A stretch of DNA of 13,743 nt from contig JBBTRP010000024.1 of the NCBI GenBank assembly GCA_038065125.1, positions 1 to 13,743 on the forward strand, given 5' to 3'. This DNA is from JBBTRP01 sp038065125 (GTDB taxonomy: Bacteria > Patescibacteriota > Patescibacteriia > JACQRZ01). The notes beneath the pieces were generated by a model that had not been told where the DNA came from, made no database searches, and worked only from the letters and a program-made list of their open reading frames with translations. The position numbers were made by a program, and so were the translations under genes. Shown here one piece after another: positions 1 through 6,733 of this stretch. The stretch's first letter is position 1. Each line of letters starts with the position of its first letter.

Positions 1-3
1 CGT

Positions 4-1104
4 ATGGCACAGACAAAGTTTTCAAAACTCTCGCCAGGACTACGGAAGTATATTGTTCCCGACCCCGGCGTGCCGTCGGGGACGCTTTCTGCCTACGTTA
101 CCAAGAGCAAACAGCCGGTATCTGCTTTTGCGCGGCGGACACTGAATCACTGTAACGGCGGCGCGACGTTACAAGCGGCCGAGTGGCTCAAAAAACACCT
201 GGACAACGGCGGGAAGCTGGTGGTCACCATCGCCGGAGCGCTCTCGTCGTTTCAGGTTGGCGTGATGCTTGCAGAGCTCATCCGTAAAAACAAAGTGCAT
301 TTGATTTCGGCAACGGCCGCAAACCACGAAGAGTCATACTACCGCTATGTCGCGCACTCGCACTACGCGTACATTCCGCGGTACACCGAACTCACACCTG
401 AGCAGGAGGCGGAGCTTCGGGATGCCGGCCTTCGCCGCATTACCGATACGTTCTTGCCGGAAGACGAGAGCGTGCGAATTATGGAGCCGCATCTGGTGAA
501 GATGTGGCAGGCAGCGCAGAAAAAAGGGGAGCGGCATTTCCCGCACGAGTATTTCCGTCGGCTCTTTGCGGAAAAACTTATCAAGCCCGATCCGCAGGCA
601 AACCCAGAGGACTGCTGGGCGTATGCGGCATACCAGAAAAATATTCCGATCGTGATTCCTGGGTTTGAGGACTCCACTATGGGAAATATTTTTGCAAGCT
701 ACACCTATGCCGGGAAGTACCGAACCGACAAGAGCGTGGTATTCGATCCCACACTCATGAAGACGGGCTTGGAGTATTTTACCTGGATGTACGACTGGTA
801 CATGGAGACGGCAAAGAAGAGCCCGATCGCGTTTCTTCAGCTCGGGGGCGGCATTGCTGCCGACTTTCCGATTTGCGTGGTGCCATCGATCAAGCACGAC
901 TTGGGGCTTCATGGCAAGGTGCGGGATTGGGCGGGATTCATCGAGATCGGCTCCTCGCCTATGTCGTTCGGCTCGTACTCGGGCGCGGGCGGCAAAGAAA
1001 AAATCACCTGGGACAAACTCTCCGTCAAAAGCTACTACCAAATTATTCAAAGCGACGTCACGGTCGTATTCCCGTGGATCGCAGCGATCTTGCTCGATCT
1101 CTAG
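4..1104 (+). CDS. Deoxyhypusine synthase family protein (bacterial clade)
   Basis: A 366-residue protein of the deoxyhypusine synthase fold, an NAD-dependent enzyme family that transfers the aminobutyl group of spermidine. The glycine-rich LGGGIAADFPICVVP stretch (about residue 283 onward), the EDSTMGN loop (about 223) and the C-terminal ITWDKL motif are visible. Lys338 in TWDKL (codon 1015-1017) matches the catalytic lysine that forms the imine intermediate in human DHS, and Trp336 is also kept. True DHS modifies eIF5A, which bacteria lack. Bacterial relatives are usually annotated only by family, and some make homospermidine, so the substrate cannot be read from the sequence. The ATG at 4 is the first visible start, but the window begins just upstream, so the true start or an RBS could lie outside. 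The gene is followed 5 nt later by a flavin reductase-like gene, probably in one operon. Confidence 0.88.
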   Translation: MAQTKFSKLSPGLRKYIVPDPGVPSGTLSAYVTKSKQPVSAFARRTLNHCNGGATLQAAEWLKKHLDNGGKLVVTIAGALSSFQVGVMLAELIRKNKVHLISATAANHEESYYRYVAHSHYAYIPRYTELTPEQEAELRDAGLRRITDTFLPEDESVRIMEPHLVKMWQAAQKKGERHFPHEYFRRLFAEKLIKPDPQANPEDCWAYAAYQKNIPIVIPGFEDSTMGNIFASYTYAGKYRTDKSVVFDPTLMKTGLEYFTWMYDWYMETAKKSPIAFLQLGGGIAADFPICVVPSIKHDLGLHGKVRDWAGFIEIGSSPMSFGSYSGAGGKEKITWDKLSVKSYYQIIQSDVTVVFPWIAAILLDL

Positions 1105-1109
1105 AATTC

Positions 1110-1649
1110 ATGTTTGAAAAAAAGGAAAAGCCCACTCGGATTGCGTTGATCCAGGGAAGCTTGAATCCACACTCCAATACCGCGCTCCTGATCGATGCGG
1201 TTGCGACAATGCTTGAAAAGCGGGGGATTGGCCACGAGACGCTTGACCTGCGGCACGTGGACATGGATTTTTGCGATGGGCGTCCGCTGGAAAAGTACAA
1301 TGAAGCTACTCGCAACGCCTATGCGCTGCTTGAGCGGGGAGACGCGTATATCATCGGTATGCCGGTGTACTCATATTCCATTTCCGGCGCGCTCAAAAAT
1401 CTCATCGACATTACCGCTCCGGCGATGAAAAAAAAGGTCGCTGGCATTTTATGCAACTCCGGCGGGACGCGCTCTTATCTTGCGTCTGTCGATCTCATGA
1501 AGATCCTTTCGTTTGAGGCGGACGTCGTTACGGTGCAACCCGTGATTCATACCGACCGGGATACCTTTAAAGAAAGGACTCTTTTTGACGATCACGTACC
1601 GGAACTCATGACCGAGATGATCGACGGGATCATCAAGTTTTTGCGGTAA
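1110..1649 (+). CDS. NADPH-dependent FMN reductase-like flavoprotein
   Basis: A 179-residue flavodoxin-fold protein of the NADPH-dependent FMN reductase family. An IALIQGSLNPHSNT loop near the N-terminus (about residues 11-24) is the phosphate-binding loop for FMN. The MPVYSYSISGALKNLID segment in the middle is the second FMN-contacting region, corresponding to the family's P-x-Y-xx-SxxGxLKNxxD pattern. It is expected to be a soluble cytoplasmic oxidoreductase that uses NAD(P)H to reduce flavin, quinone or another small acceptor; the substrate is unknown. The ATG at 1110 is chosen because the fold begins a few residues later. A longer in-frame reading from 873 would run through the upstream gene. 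No Shine-Dalgarno is visible, and the 5-nt gap suggests translational coupling to the upstream synthase. No hairpin terminator is seen after the TAA. Confidence 0.85.
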   Translation: MFEKKEKPTRIALIQGSLNPHSNTALLIDAVATMLEKRGIGHETLDLRHVDMDFCDGRPLEKYNEATRNAYALLERGDAYIIGMPVYSYSISGALKNLIDITAPAMKKKVAGILCNSGGTRSYLASVDLMKILSFEADVVTVQPVIHTDRDTFKERTLFDDHVPELMTEMIDGIIKFLR

Positions 1650-1660
1650 TTTTCAGATAC

Positions 1661-1688
1661 TTGCACTTTCTTCCCGCTTCACTATACT
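1661..1688 (+). promoter_or_regulatory. Candidate sigma70 promoter for the phosphoribosyltransferase-like gene
   Basis: A -10-like TATACT (1683-1688) lies 16 nt after TTGCAC (1661-1666). The -10 is a 5/6 match, while the -35 matches only at TTG. The predicted transcript start is near 1695, giving a leader of about 50 nt before the ATG at 1747. Confidence 0.45.
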
Positions 1689-1746
1689 TGCGCGGAGGAG
1701 GAAATTTTTTCGGTTCGTACCCTCACACAAGAAAGGATCACTGGAG

Positions 1747-2655
1747 ATGACGGAAATTGCGGTGCAGGAGTCGCTGAGAATTCTGAAGGTCACGTATCCC
1801 GAAACGCTTGGCCCGTTCAAGCGCGATGCCAGCTTCGGCAACAGTTCGTGCCAGGCGTACGTGGCACATCGTTTCGAGAAGCAGGAAGCGGACAACAGCG
1901 CAGGGTCGATCTGGAAGCTCACGCCCGACATACCCGGTCATGGCGAGGCGGAGAGGAATACTTTCCGGTATCTCGCGATGCCCACCGGCATCGTCACCGC
2001 CGAGCAGCAAGCGGTCTGGGGCGACGAAGACTGGGATCGTCACTCGGCCCAACGCACGGCCTACGAAGACGCGCTCGGTGCGCTCTCGCGAATCACGACG
2101 CTTGCAGCCGTTGAGCTCTTCCCTCAAAAGACGCTCTTCGGGGAGTCGCGCATGGGGCGGGCGATCTCGACTAAACAGGTTGATCCGCATACGCAGGTTG
2201 TGATCTTGCGAATCTCGCGCGGAGGCGACACACCGGCAGGACACGCGAAGCGTGTCCTCAACAAGATTCTCAGGCGCCAAGTTCAGACGCTACAGGCAAC
2301 GTCGCAGCGCAAGGTCGGGCCGCACGGCACGCTCGTGGTCGACTACACGATCAAGGCGAGGACGTCACTGAAGGACAAGTATCTGTTCGTGCCCGAGCAG
2401 GCGCTCGCGACCGGCGGCACGCTTGTGGAGGTGCTCGGTAAGCTCTTCACGGTGTGTGAAAGTACGCCCGTCCACCTCGTGATCGGCGCGCTCAACGCGT
2501 GCAGCGATGGCATCAGGACGGTGCTGGAGGCATTCCCCATGGTGCAGACCACGATTCTCACGATGGCGCTGCACAACGCCCTCACACCGAAGTGGTACCT
2601 CGATGACCCGGGCATGGGCGATGGCGGCGCGGAAGAGGCGCTCGTCGAAGACTGA
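1747..2655 (+). CDS. Uracil phosphoribosyltransferase-like protein (divergent)
   Basis: A 302-residue protein whose C-terminal two thirds resemble type I phosphoribosyltransferases of the uracil phosphoribosyltransferase (UPRT) family. VVILRISRGGDTPAG (151-164) occupies the place of the UPRT LRAG loop. VPEQALATGGTL (215-226) matches the PRPP-binding loop, normally VDPMLATGG, with Glu-Gln replacing Asp-Pro. YLDDPGMGDGG (284-294) matches the uracil-binding PGLGDAG end of UPRTs. The first 120 or so residues are not recognised and make it longer than a typical UPRT of about 210 residues. It probably transfers ribose-5-phosphate from PRPP to a base, but uracil specificity is unproven. The start is supported by AAAGGA (1732-1737) 9 nt before the ATG. 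The gene is monocistronic, with a candidate promoter upstream and a terminator hairpin downstream. Confidence 0.72.
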   Translation: MTEIAVQESLRILKVTYPETLGPFKRDASFGNSSCQAYVAHRFEKQEADNSAGSIWKLTPDIPGHGEAERNTFRYLAMPTGIVTAEQQAVWGDEDWDRHSAQRTAYEDALGALSRITTLAAVELFPQKTLFGESRMGRAISTKQVDPHTQVVILRISRGGDTPAGHAKRVLNKILRRQVQTLQATSQRKVGPHGTLVVDYTIKARTSLKDKYLFVPEQALATGGTLVEVLGKLFTVCESTPVHLVIGALNACSDGIRTVLEAFPMVQTTILTMALHNALTPKWYLDDPGMGDGGAEEALVED

Positions 2656-2671
2656 TCGGAGAACTGACACA

Positions 2672-2715
2672 GCGGCTCAACTCTTGTTGTAAAGAGGCGA
2701 GCCGCACTTATTTTT
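2672..2715 (+). terminator. Rho-independent terminator after the phosphoribosyltransferase-like gene
   Basis: GCGGCTC (2672-2678) pairs with GAGCCGC (2699-2705). Inside this, CTCTT (2681-2685) pairs with AAGAG (2692-2696) across a small internal loop. A T-rich stretch TTATTTTT (2708-2715) follows. Confidence 0.75.
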
Positions 2716-2724
2716 AAATCGAAA

Positions 2725-2755
2725 TTGACAACCCAGGAATTTTTCAATAGCCTGG
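2725..2755 (+). promoter_or_regulatory. Promoter with overlapping dyad, upstream of the 271-residue orphan gene
   Basis: A perfect TTGACA (2725-2730) is followed after 17 nt by TAGCCT (2748-2753), a weak -10. CCAGG (2733-2737) and CCTGG (2751-2755) form a dyad with a 13-nt centre that spans the spacer and the -10. This is a position where a repressor could block polymerase; the operator role is inferred. Confidence 0.5.
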
Positions 2756-2780
2756 ATGTGCAAACACTCAAGGATAAAGA

Positions 2781-2786
2781 AGGAGG
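2781..2786 (+). promoter_or_regulatory. Strong Shine-Dalgarno AGGAGG fixing a GTG start
   Basis: AGGAGG lies 8 nt before the GTG at 2795 and is the best ribosome binding site in the window. It decides between this GTG and the in-frame ATG at 2756, which would overlap the predicted promoter region and has no SD. Confidence 0.8.
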
Positions 2787-2794
2787 TATTCCTC

Positions 2795-3610
2795 GTGACG
2801 AATGCGCTCGTGACGCAAGATCCGGTAAAGGAGCGCCGGCTCCTTCAGTTGCGGAATCACATTGAAATGTTTCGCGGCGCCCTGTGCGCTGCAGAGCCGT
2901 TCTTCATGGGGATTCGCCTCATGCTTGGTGACCAGGTGGACGTGGGCGAGATCATGGAGCTCGTTCGTATGTATACCGTCGACCACGACGATCGCGGCAC
3001 GATCGGTTCGTGTCTCGTCCTCAAGGCGGGCGTCGGACACCGCCTGCCGCGCGAGAATGCATGGTACCAGAAGTGGCACGCATTCCACGGCCGGCTAGAA
3101 GCCCTTTACTGGGAACTTCCGGTGAAACGGAATGTTGGCGGTCCCGAGGATCAGGGCATGGCGAAGTTCGTTCCGACGATGGAGGAGGCGCGATACTGGA
3201 TCGTCGATCAAATTGCGGCGTGCTGGCAGGTCGAACAGACCGAGGGCAGTATGCGTGCCTTCCGATTCCTGATGGCAACGTTCGGCGGTGCGGCAGGGGA
3301 GAGGTATCCGTCGGTTGATCGCGAGTATCGCATGCCGGACGGGTACGGCCATTTCAATTCCAAGCTCATCGAGCGCATTCGCCGCACGATCATCGAGGGA
3401 CGCATTACGGCGATTCGCGATCATCTACCCGTCGGCAACAAGCGAGCGGGTTTCTGGGAGAGGTGGCTCGAATACCCGAGCATCCCCGCAAGCGTCGCGT
3501 CACGCCTGAATGGCGAGTGGGCATCTGCAATGCCCGCTTCGGAGCTTGCGCTCATGCGTAGCCACCACCGGCAGCTCAAAGGCGGGAAGTCGCCACCGCT
3601 GCTTCCATAG
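2795..3610 (+). CDS. Hypothetical protein, 271 residues, unrecognised
   Basis: I do not recognise a family. The product is soluble-looking, with no signal peptide or membrane segment. It is rich in charged and aromatic residues and likely mostly helical. Visible features are a tryptophan- and tyrosine-rich middle (WYQKWHAFHGRLEALYWELP at about 89-108, then EARYWIVDQIAACW at about 129-142), an FGGAAGERYPS turn (about 160), and a proline-rich C-terminus (GGKSPPLLP). The GTG start is fixed by a strong Shine-Dalgarno. The gene stands alone between its own promoter and terminator and has the strongest expression signals in the window, which argues that it is real and expressed. It follows the UPRT-like gene on the same strand, but a terminator separates them, so a shared role is only a guess. 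Confidence 0.75.
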   Translation: MTNALVTQDPVKERRLLQLRNHIEMFRGALCAAEPFFMGIRLMLGDQVDVGEIMELVRMYTVDHDDRGTIGSCLVLKAGVGHRLPRENAWYQKWHAFHGRLEALYWELPVKRNVGGPEDQGMAKFVPTMEEARYWIVDQIAACWQVEQTEGSMRAFRFLMATFGGAAGERYPSVDREYRMPDGYGHFNSKLIERIRRTIIEGRITAIRDHLPVGNKRAGFWERWLEYPSIPASVASRLNGEWASAMPASELALMRSHHRQLKGGKSPPLLP

Positions 3611-3634
3611 GAGGCATTGAAGCACAGAACAATC

Positions 3635-3670
3635 GGACAGTTCCACAGCGGACTGTCCTTATCATTTTTA
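3635..3670 (+). terminator. Rho-independent terminator after the orphan gene
   Basis: GGACAGT (3635-3641) and ACTGTCC (3652-3658) form a 7-bp stem with a 10-nt loop, followed by a T-rich tail TTATCATTTTTA. It separates the orphan gene from the Fe-S operon promoter immediately downstream. Confidence 0.75.
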
Positions 3671-3683
3671 TAAAGCCCCGCCC

Positions 3684-3715
3684 TTGACACCAAAAGAAAA
3701 AGTCCATAGTATACT
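3684..3715 (+). promoter_or_regulatory. Sigma70-type promoter of the rrf2-suf operon
   Basis: A perfect TTGACA (3684-3689) lies 17 nt before TAGTAT (3707-3712). An overlapping TATACT (3710-3715) is an alternative -10 with a longer 20-nt spacer. The start of transcription would fall around 3720, giving a leader of only about 25 nt before the ATG at 3743. Confidence 0.65.
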
Positions 3716-3722
3716 CGTTATG

Positions 3723-3743
3723 TATAAATTGACTTATTTGGTA
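3723..3743 (+). promoter_or_regulatory. Candidate operator (imperfect dyad) between promoter and rrf2 start
   Basis: The 21-nt AT-rich segment from TATAAATTGAC to TTATTTGGTA is an imperfect palindrome centred on C3733, with 6 of 10 arm positions pairing. Its place between the transcription start and the start codon suits autorepression by the Rrf2 protein encoded next. AT-rich DNA gives such dyads by chance, so this is weak. Confidence 0.3.
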
Positions 3744-4204
3744 TGAATAGAACCTGCACTCCAACAAAAAGCGGCAAAATCAGGGCGGGCGCCCTGCACC
3801 TTACCCAAAAGGTTGATTATGGGCTTTTTTTGCTTGCAATCCTTGCAAAAAATGATTCTACGCTGCCAATCTCGATTTCCGTTGTGTCAAAAAACAACCA
3901 TCTCTCATTTTCATTTCTCCAAAAAGTCGCCAACTTGCTCAAACGAGCTGACATTATCATGTCGGTCCGCGGTAAGGATGGGGGATACCGGCTCAGTAAA
4001 GACCCGGCGTCGATCCGACTCAAGGATATCATCGAAGCACTTGAAGGACCTACGCAGATTGCCCGCTGCATCGGTTTTAAATCCGGTATCGAAGACCAGT
4101 GTCCGCGAGCTTCGTTTTGTATGGTGCGTTCGGGGGTGGAACGTATGAACCAGGAGATTCAGGATTTTTACCTCGCCAAACGGCTTACTGATTTTCTCTC
4201 GTAA
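3743..4204 (+). CDS. Rrf2-family transcriptional regulator with Fe-S-type cysteines
   Basis: A 153-residue Rrf2 (IscR-like) winged-helix DNA-binding protein. The core begins at LHLTQKVDYGLFLLAIL (about residue 19), and the recognition region is FLQKVANLLKRADIIMSVRGKDGGYRLSKDP (about 58-88), where RGxxGGYRL is the family hallmark. Cys109, Cys120 and Cys126 lie where IscR holds a [2Fe-2S] cluster. The first spacing is longer (x10 instead of x5) while the second is x5. It likely senses Fe-S status and controls the suf genes that follow 6 nt downstream. The ATG at 3743 leaves an 18-residue N-terminal extension before the usual family start and has no Shine-Dalgarno, so a start at a weaker codon nearer the fold cannot be excluded. 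Confidence 0.88.
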   Translation: MNRTCTPTKSGKIRAGALHLTQKVDYGLFLLAILAKNDSTLPISISVVSKNNHLSFSFLQKVANLLKRADIIMSVRGKDGGYRLSKDPASIRLKDIIEALEGPTQIARCIGFKSGIEDQCPRASFCMVRSGVERMNQEIQDFYLAKRLTDFLS

Positions 4205-4210
4205 GAATCA

Positions 4211-4969
4211 ATGCCATCCGTCATTCTCAACATTCGTTCTTTGAGCGTTTCCACTCATGGCCAAGAGATTATCCATGACGTCTCGCTTTCTGTTGAGCCC
4301 GGCGAGACACACCTGCTCATGGGCCCCAACGGGTCAGGAAAGACGACCCTCCTCTCCGCGCTCATGGGCGATCCTCGTTGCATTATAACCGGCGGATCAA
4401 TTTTTTTTCACGGCGTGGACGTGACGGAGATGGCACCTGAGCAGCGTGCGGCTTTGGGAATGTTCCTCTCCTTTCAGCACCCCCCAGAAATACCGGGAGT
4501 GACGCTTCCCTCGTTTGCGCGGGCGGCGGTGAACGTACTCGCAGAAAAAAGGGAAGAACAGCATGTCGCACCCGCGCCGTTCCTCGCCTCATTCAAAGAC
4601 CAGCTCGCCGCGGTCGACCTGGAAATGGAACAGGCTAACAGAGGCGTGAACGAGGGATATTCAGGGGGCGAGAAGAAAAAAGCGGAACTACTTCAGCTTC
4701 TGATGCTCCGGCCTTCCTTAGCGCTTTTGGACGAGATCGACTCGGGGCTTGATATCGACGCAACCGCACGGGTCCTTGATTTGCTCATTCGGTATCAGAA
4801 GCAGACGAATGCGGGGATTCTTCTCGTGTCCCACAATCCGCGGTTATTGGAACTGATGAGTCCACAGCGAATTTCCATCATGGTGGAGGGGAAAATTGCC
4901 GCAACGGGCGGACGCGAAATTGGAGAAAAGATTGGACGGGAAGGATTCACTTCTTATGAACAGCATTAA
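4211..4969 (+). CDS. sufC: Fe-S cluster assembly ATPase SufC
   Basis: A 252-residue ABC-type ATPase, the usual SufC length. Visible motifs are Walker A GPNGSGKTT (38-46), the Q-loop around Gln89 in LSFQHPPEIPG, the SufC signature SGGEKKKAE (151-159), Walker B LALLDEIDSGLD (170-181) with catalytic Glu175, and the switch His208 in VSHNPR. SufC is soluble. It drives conformational changes in the SufB-SufD scaffold during cluster assembly and is not a membrane transporter. The gene starts 6 nt after the Rrf2 gene. Its last 14 nt overlap the start of sufB, indicating coupled translation. Confidence 0.96.
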   Translation: MPSVILNIRSLSVSTHGQEIIHDVSLSVEPGETHLLMGPNGSGKTTLLSALMGDPRCIITGGSIFFHGVDVTEMAPEQRAALGMFLSFQHPPEIPGVTLPSFARAAVNVLAEKREEQHVAPAPFLASFKDQLAAVDLEMEQANRGVNEGYSGGEKKKAELLQLLMLRPSLALLDEIDSGLDIDATARVLDLLIRYQKQTNAGILLVSHNPRLLELMSPQRISIMVEGKIAATGGREIGEKIGREGFTSYEQH

Positions 4970-6098
4970 TTCCGCAACAAAGCACACCAGCGTCTTTACG
5001 GCGTCCAAGGGTTTAACCTCAGCGGGCGTTGCAGAAATTTCGCGCCGCAAGGGAGAGCCTGATTGGATGCTGGAAAAACGTCTGGCGGCATTTGAGCTTT
5101 TTGGAAAGATGGCACTTCCTTCATGGGGTGCTGATCTTTCGCAAATCGATTTTGAAAATATTACGTACTACATTCAGCCACAGGATCGACCGAAGCAGCG
5201 CTGGGAAGACGTACCTGAAGGAATTAAAAAAACATTCGATGCTCTCGGAATTCCCGAAGCGGAGAAACGCTATCTTGGCGGTGTGGGCAGTCAGTTTGAG
5301 AGCGAGGTCGTGTATCACTCACTTCAGGAAACGCTCAAAGAGAAGGGTGTGGTGTTTGAGTCCATGGATCAGGGGCTCAATAAATACCCGGAGCTGGTTC
5401 AGAAGTACTTCGGATCCGTGGTACCGCCATCTGACAATAAGTTCGCGGCGCTCAATACCGCCGCGTGGTCCGGCGGGTCGTTCATCTATGTGCCAAAAGG
5501 CGTTGACGTCGAGCTTCCCCTGCAAGCTTACTTCCGCATCAACACCGAGCGAATGGGACAGTTCGAACGCACCCTTATTATTGCCGATGAAGGNNNNNNN
5601 NNNNNNNNNNNNNNNNNNNNNNNNNNNNNNNNNNNNNNNNNNNNNNNNNNNNNNNNNNNNNNNNNNNNNNNNNNNNNNNNNNNNNNNNNNNNNTTTCACA
5701 TGGCGCCAAAGACAACCTCTCGGATCGTTTCAAAGTCAATTTCAGCCGACGGCGGACGAACTTCGTATCGCGGCGTTGCGTTTGTTGCACCCGGCGCAAC
5801 TGGATGCAAGACCCACGTCTCCTGCGACGCGCTACTCATTGACGACCGATCACGCTCGGACACCTATCCGTCAATGAAAATTCACGAGTCGGATACGGCC
5901 GTTGCACACGAGGCAAGTGTTGCGCGGATCAGCGAAGAGCAACTCTTTTTCCTTCGATCACGAGGACTGCCCGAGAGTGAGGCGACTTCACTTCTTGTGA
6001 ACGGATTTGCAAAACCGATCGTAAAGCAACTCCCGATGGAGTATGCGGTCGAACTCAATCGTCTGATCAACCATGAGATGAAAGGAGCGATCGGATGA
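4956..6098 (+). CDS. sufB: Fe-S cluster assembly scaffold SufB, interrupted by an assembly gap
   Basis: SufB is the main scaffold of the SufBCD complex, where the new cluster is built. The N-terminal part runs from the ATG at 4956 to ADEG at the gap and carries typical SufB sequence (WSGGSFIYVPKGV, then MGQFERTLIIADEG). The C-terminal part resumes at HMAPKTTSRIVSKSIS. Cys in VSCDAL (codon 5823-5825) and the His-Glu pair in VAHEA (5907-5912) correspond to the conserved catalytic-site residues of E. coli SufB (Cys405 and Glu434 there). The start has GGGAAGGA ending 10 nt upstream. Counting 100 N as real gives only 380 residues, against roughly 450-495 for the family, so part of the beta-helix core is missing from the assembly, not from the gene. 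The 3' end shares ATGA with sufD. Confidence 0.95.
   Translation: MNSINSATKHTSVFTASKGLTSAGVAEISRRKGEPDWMLEKRLAAFELFGKMALPSWGADLSQIDFENITYYIQPQDRPKQRWEDVPEGIKKTFDALGIPEAEKRYLGGVGSQFESEVVYHSLQETLKEKGVVFESMDQGLNKYPELVQKYFGSVVPPSDNKFAALNTAAWSGGSFIYVPKGVDVELPLQAYFRINTERMGQFERTLIIADEXXXXXXXXXXXXXXXXXXXXXXXXXXXXXXXXXXFHMAPKTTSRIVSKSISADGGRTSYRGVAFVAPGATGCKTHVSCDALLIDDRSRSDTYPSMKIHESDTAVAHEASVARISEEQLFFLRSRGLPESEATSLLVNGFAKPIVKQLPMEYAVELNRLINHEMKGAIG
5594..5693. other. Assembly gap of 100 N inside sufB
   Basis: Exactly 100 N, a conventional placeholder for a gap of unknown size. Comparison with remembered SufB sequences suggests that about 110 residues (roughly 325-330 nt) are missing between ADEG and HMAPK, so all downstream coordinates are probably short by some 225 nt. 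Confidence 0.9.
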
Positions 6099-6733
6099 AG
6101 GGTACTGGTGGTGACGAACGAGTCATCGTTCTCAACGGTCTCGTGTCCCAGACCATTCACGTTCCTGCCCGATCGTCACTCGCAGTGTGGGGCGTTTTTA
6201 CTGCTGGCAAAGCTGAGCGAGCGACCCTCGAAGTGATTCTTGATGGGGAGGATTCTGAGGTGTCCGTGGTGTGCGCGATTCTCGGCCGGGCAGATGACCA
6301 CTTTCCCTTTGACGTAACAATAGAACATCGTGCGACGGGAACACGGAGCAGAGTCGCGCTGCGATCTGTTCTGGAAGGGAAATCATTTGGCGATACGGTC
6401 GGACGCATTCATATTTCCCAAAGCGCACTTCGTGCGGATACGTTCTTCTCCCACCACGCCCTGTTGTTTGGGCAGGGGAGTCGCGCTCATGCGCTTCCCA
6501 TCCTTGAGATTGAGCAGAGCGATGTGAAAGCGGGGCACGCGGTCACAGTCGGCCGCATTGAAGACGAGATTCTTCATTATTGCGCCACGCGGGGAGTTCC
6601 TCAAGCTCAAGCGGCGCAATTGATTGCCGAAGGGTTCCTCGCCACAGACGCGGCTCTCCTTCCCGCAGGTCTCGCTCGAGAGGAGTTTTGCGAACAGGTG
6701 CGACGGGGCTGGGCTAAATCACAGGTTCTATGA
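6095..6733 (+). CDS. sufD: SufD-like Fe-S assembly protein, short form
   Basis: SufD pairs with SufB in the SufBC2D scaffold. The segment LPILEIEQSDVKAGHAVTVG followed by RIEDEILHYCATRGVP (about 134-169) is the SufB/SufD C-terminal core signature, with His148 at the place of the conserved SufD histidine (His360 in E. coli). At 212 residues it is about half the usual SufD length of some 420. It appears to keep the beta-helix core and the C-terminal helical end but to lack the N-terminal domain. It starts in an ATGA overlap with sufB, with AAGGAG (6082-6087) 7 nt upstream, and ends in an ATGA overlap with sufS. These good signals argue that the short length is genuine. SufD identity over a SufB paralogue rests on position and the GHAVTVG histidine. 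Confidence 0.85.
   Translation: MKGTGGDERVIVLNGLVSQTIHVPARSSLAVWGVFTAGKAERATLEVILDGEDSEVSVVCAILGRADDHFPFDVTIEHRATGTRSRVALRSVLEGKSFGDTVGRIHISQSALRADTFFSHHALLFGQGSRAHALPILEIEQSDVKAGHAVTVGRIEDEILHYCATRGVPQAQAAQLIAEGFLATDAALLPAGLAREEFCEQVRRGWAKSQVL

Noticed and set aside
334..1050. 238-codon minus-strand open frame
   Set aside because: It lies wholly antisense to the deoxyhypusine synthase-family gene, which has clear family motifs. The antisense product is Arg/His-rich and resembles nothing.
1738..2280. 180-codon minus-strand open frame
   Set aside because: Antisense shadow of the phosphoribosyltransferase-like gene, with no ribosome binding site or family features.
2756..2794. Upstream ATG for the orphan gene
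   Set aside because: It immediately follows the predicted -10, would precede the transcription start, and has no SD, whereas AGGAGG is correctly spaced for the GTG at 2795.
3781..3796. CAGGGC-GGGC-GCCCTG hairpin early in the rrf2 gene
   Set aside because: It lies in coding sequence with no T-run and no sign of an attenuator or leader peptide; likely incidental.
6095..6098. TGA recoding (code 25) as an explanation for ATGA overlaps
   Set aside because: SufB, SufD, SufS and SufU all reach family-typical C-termini exactly at these TGA codons, so TGA acts as a stop.
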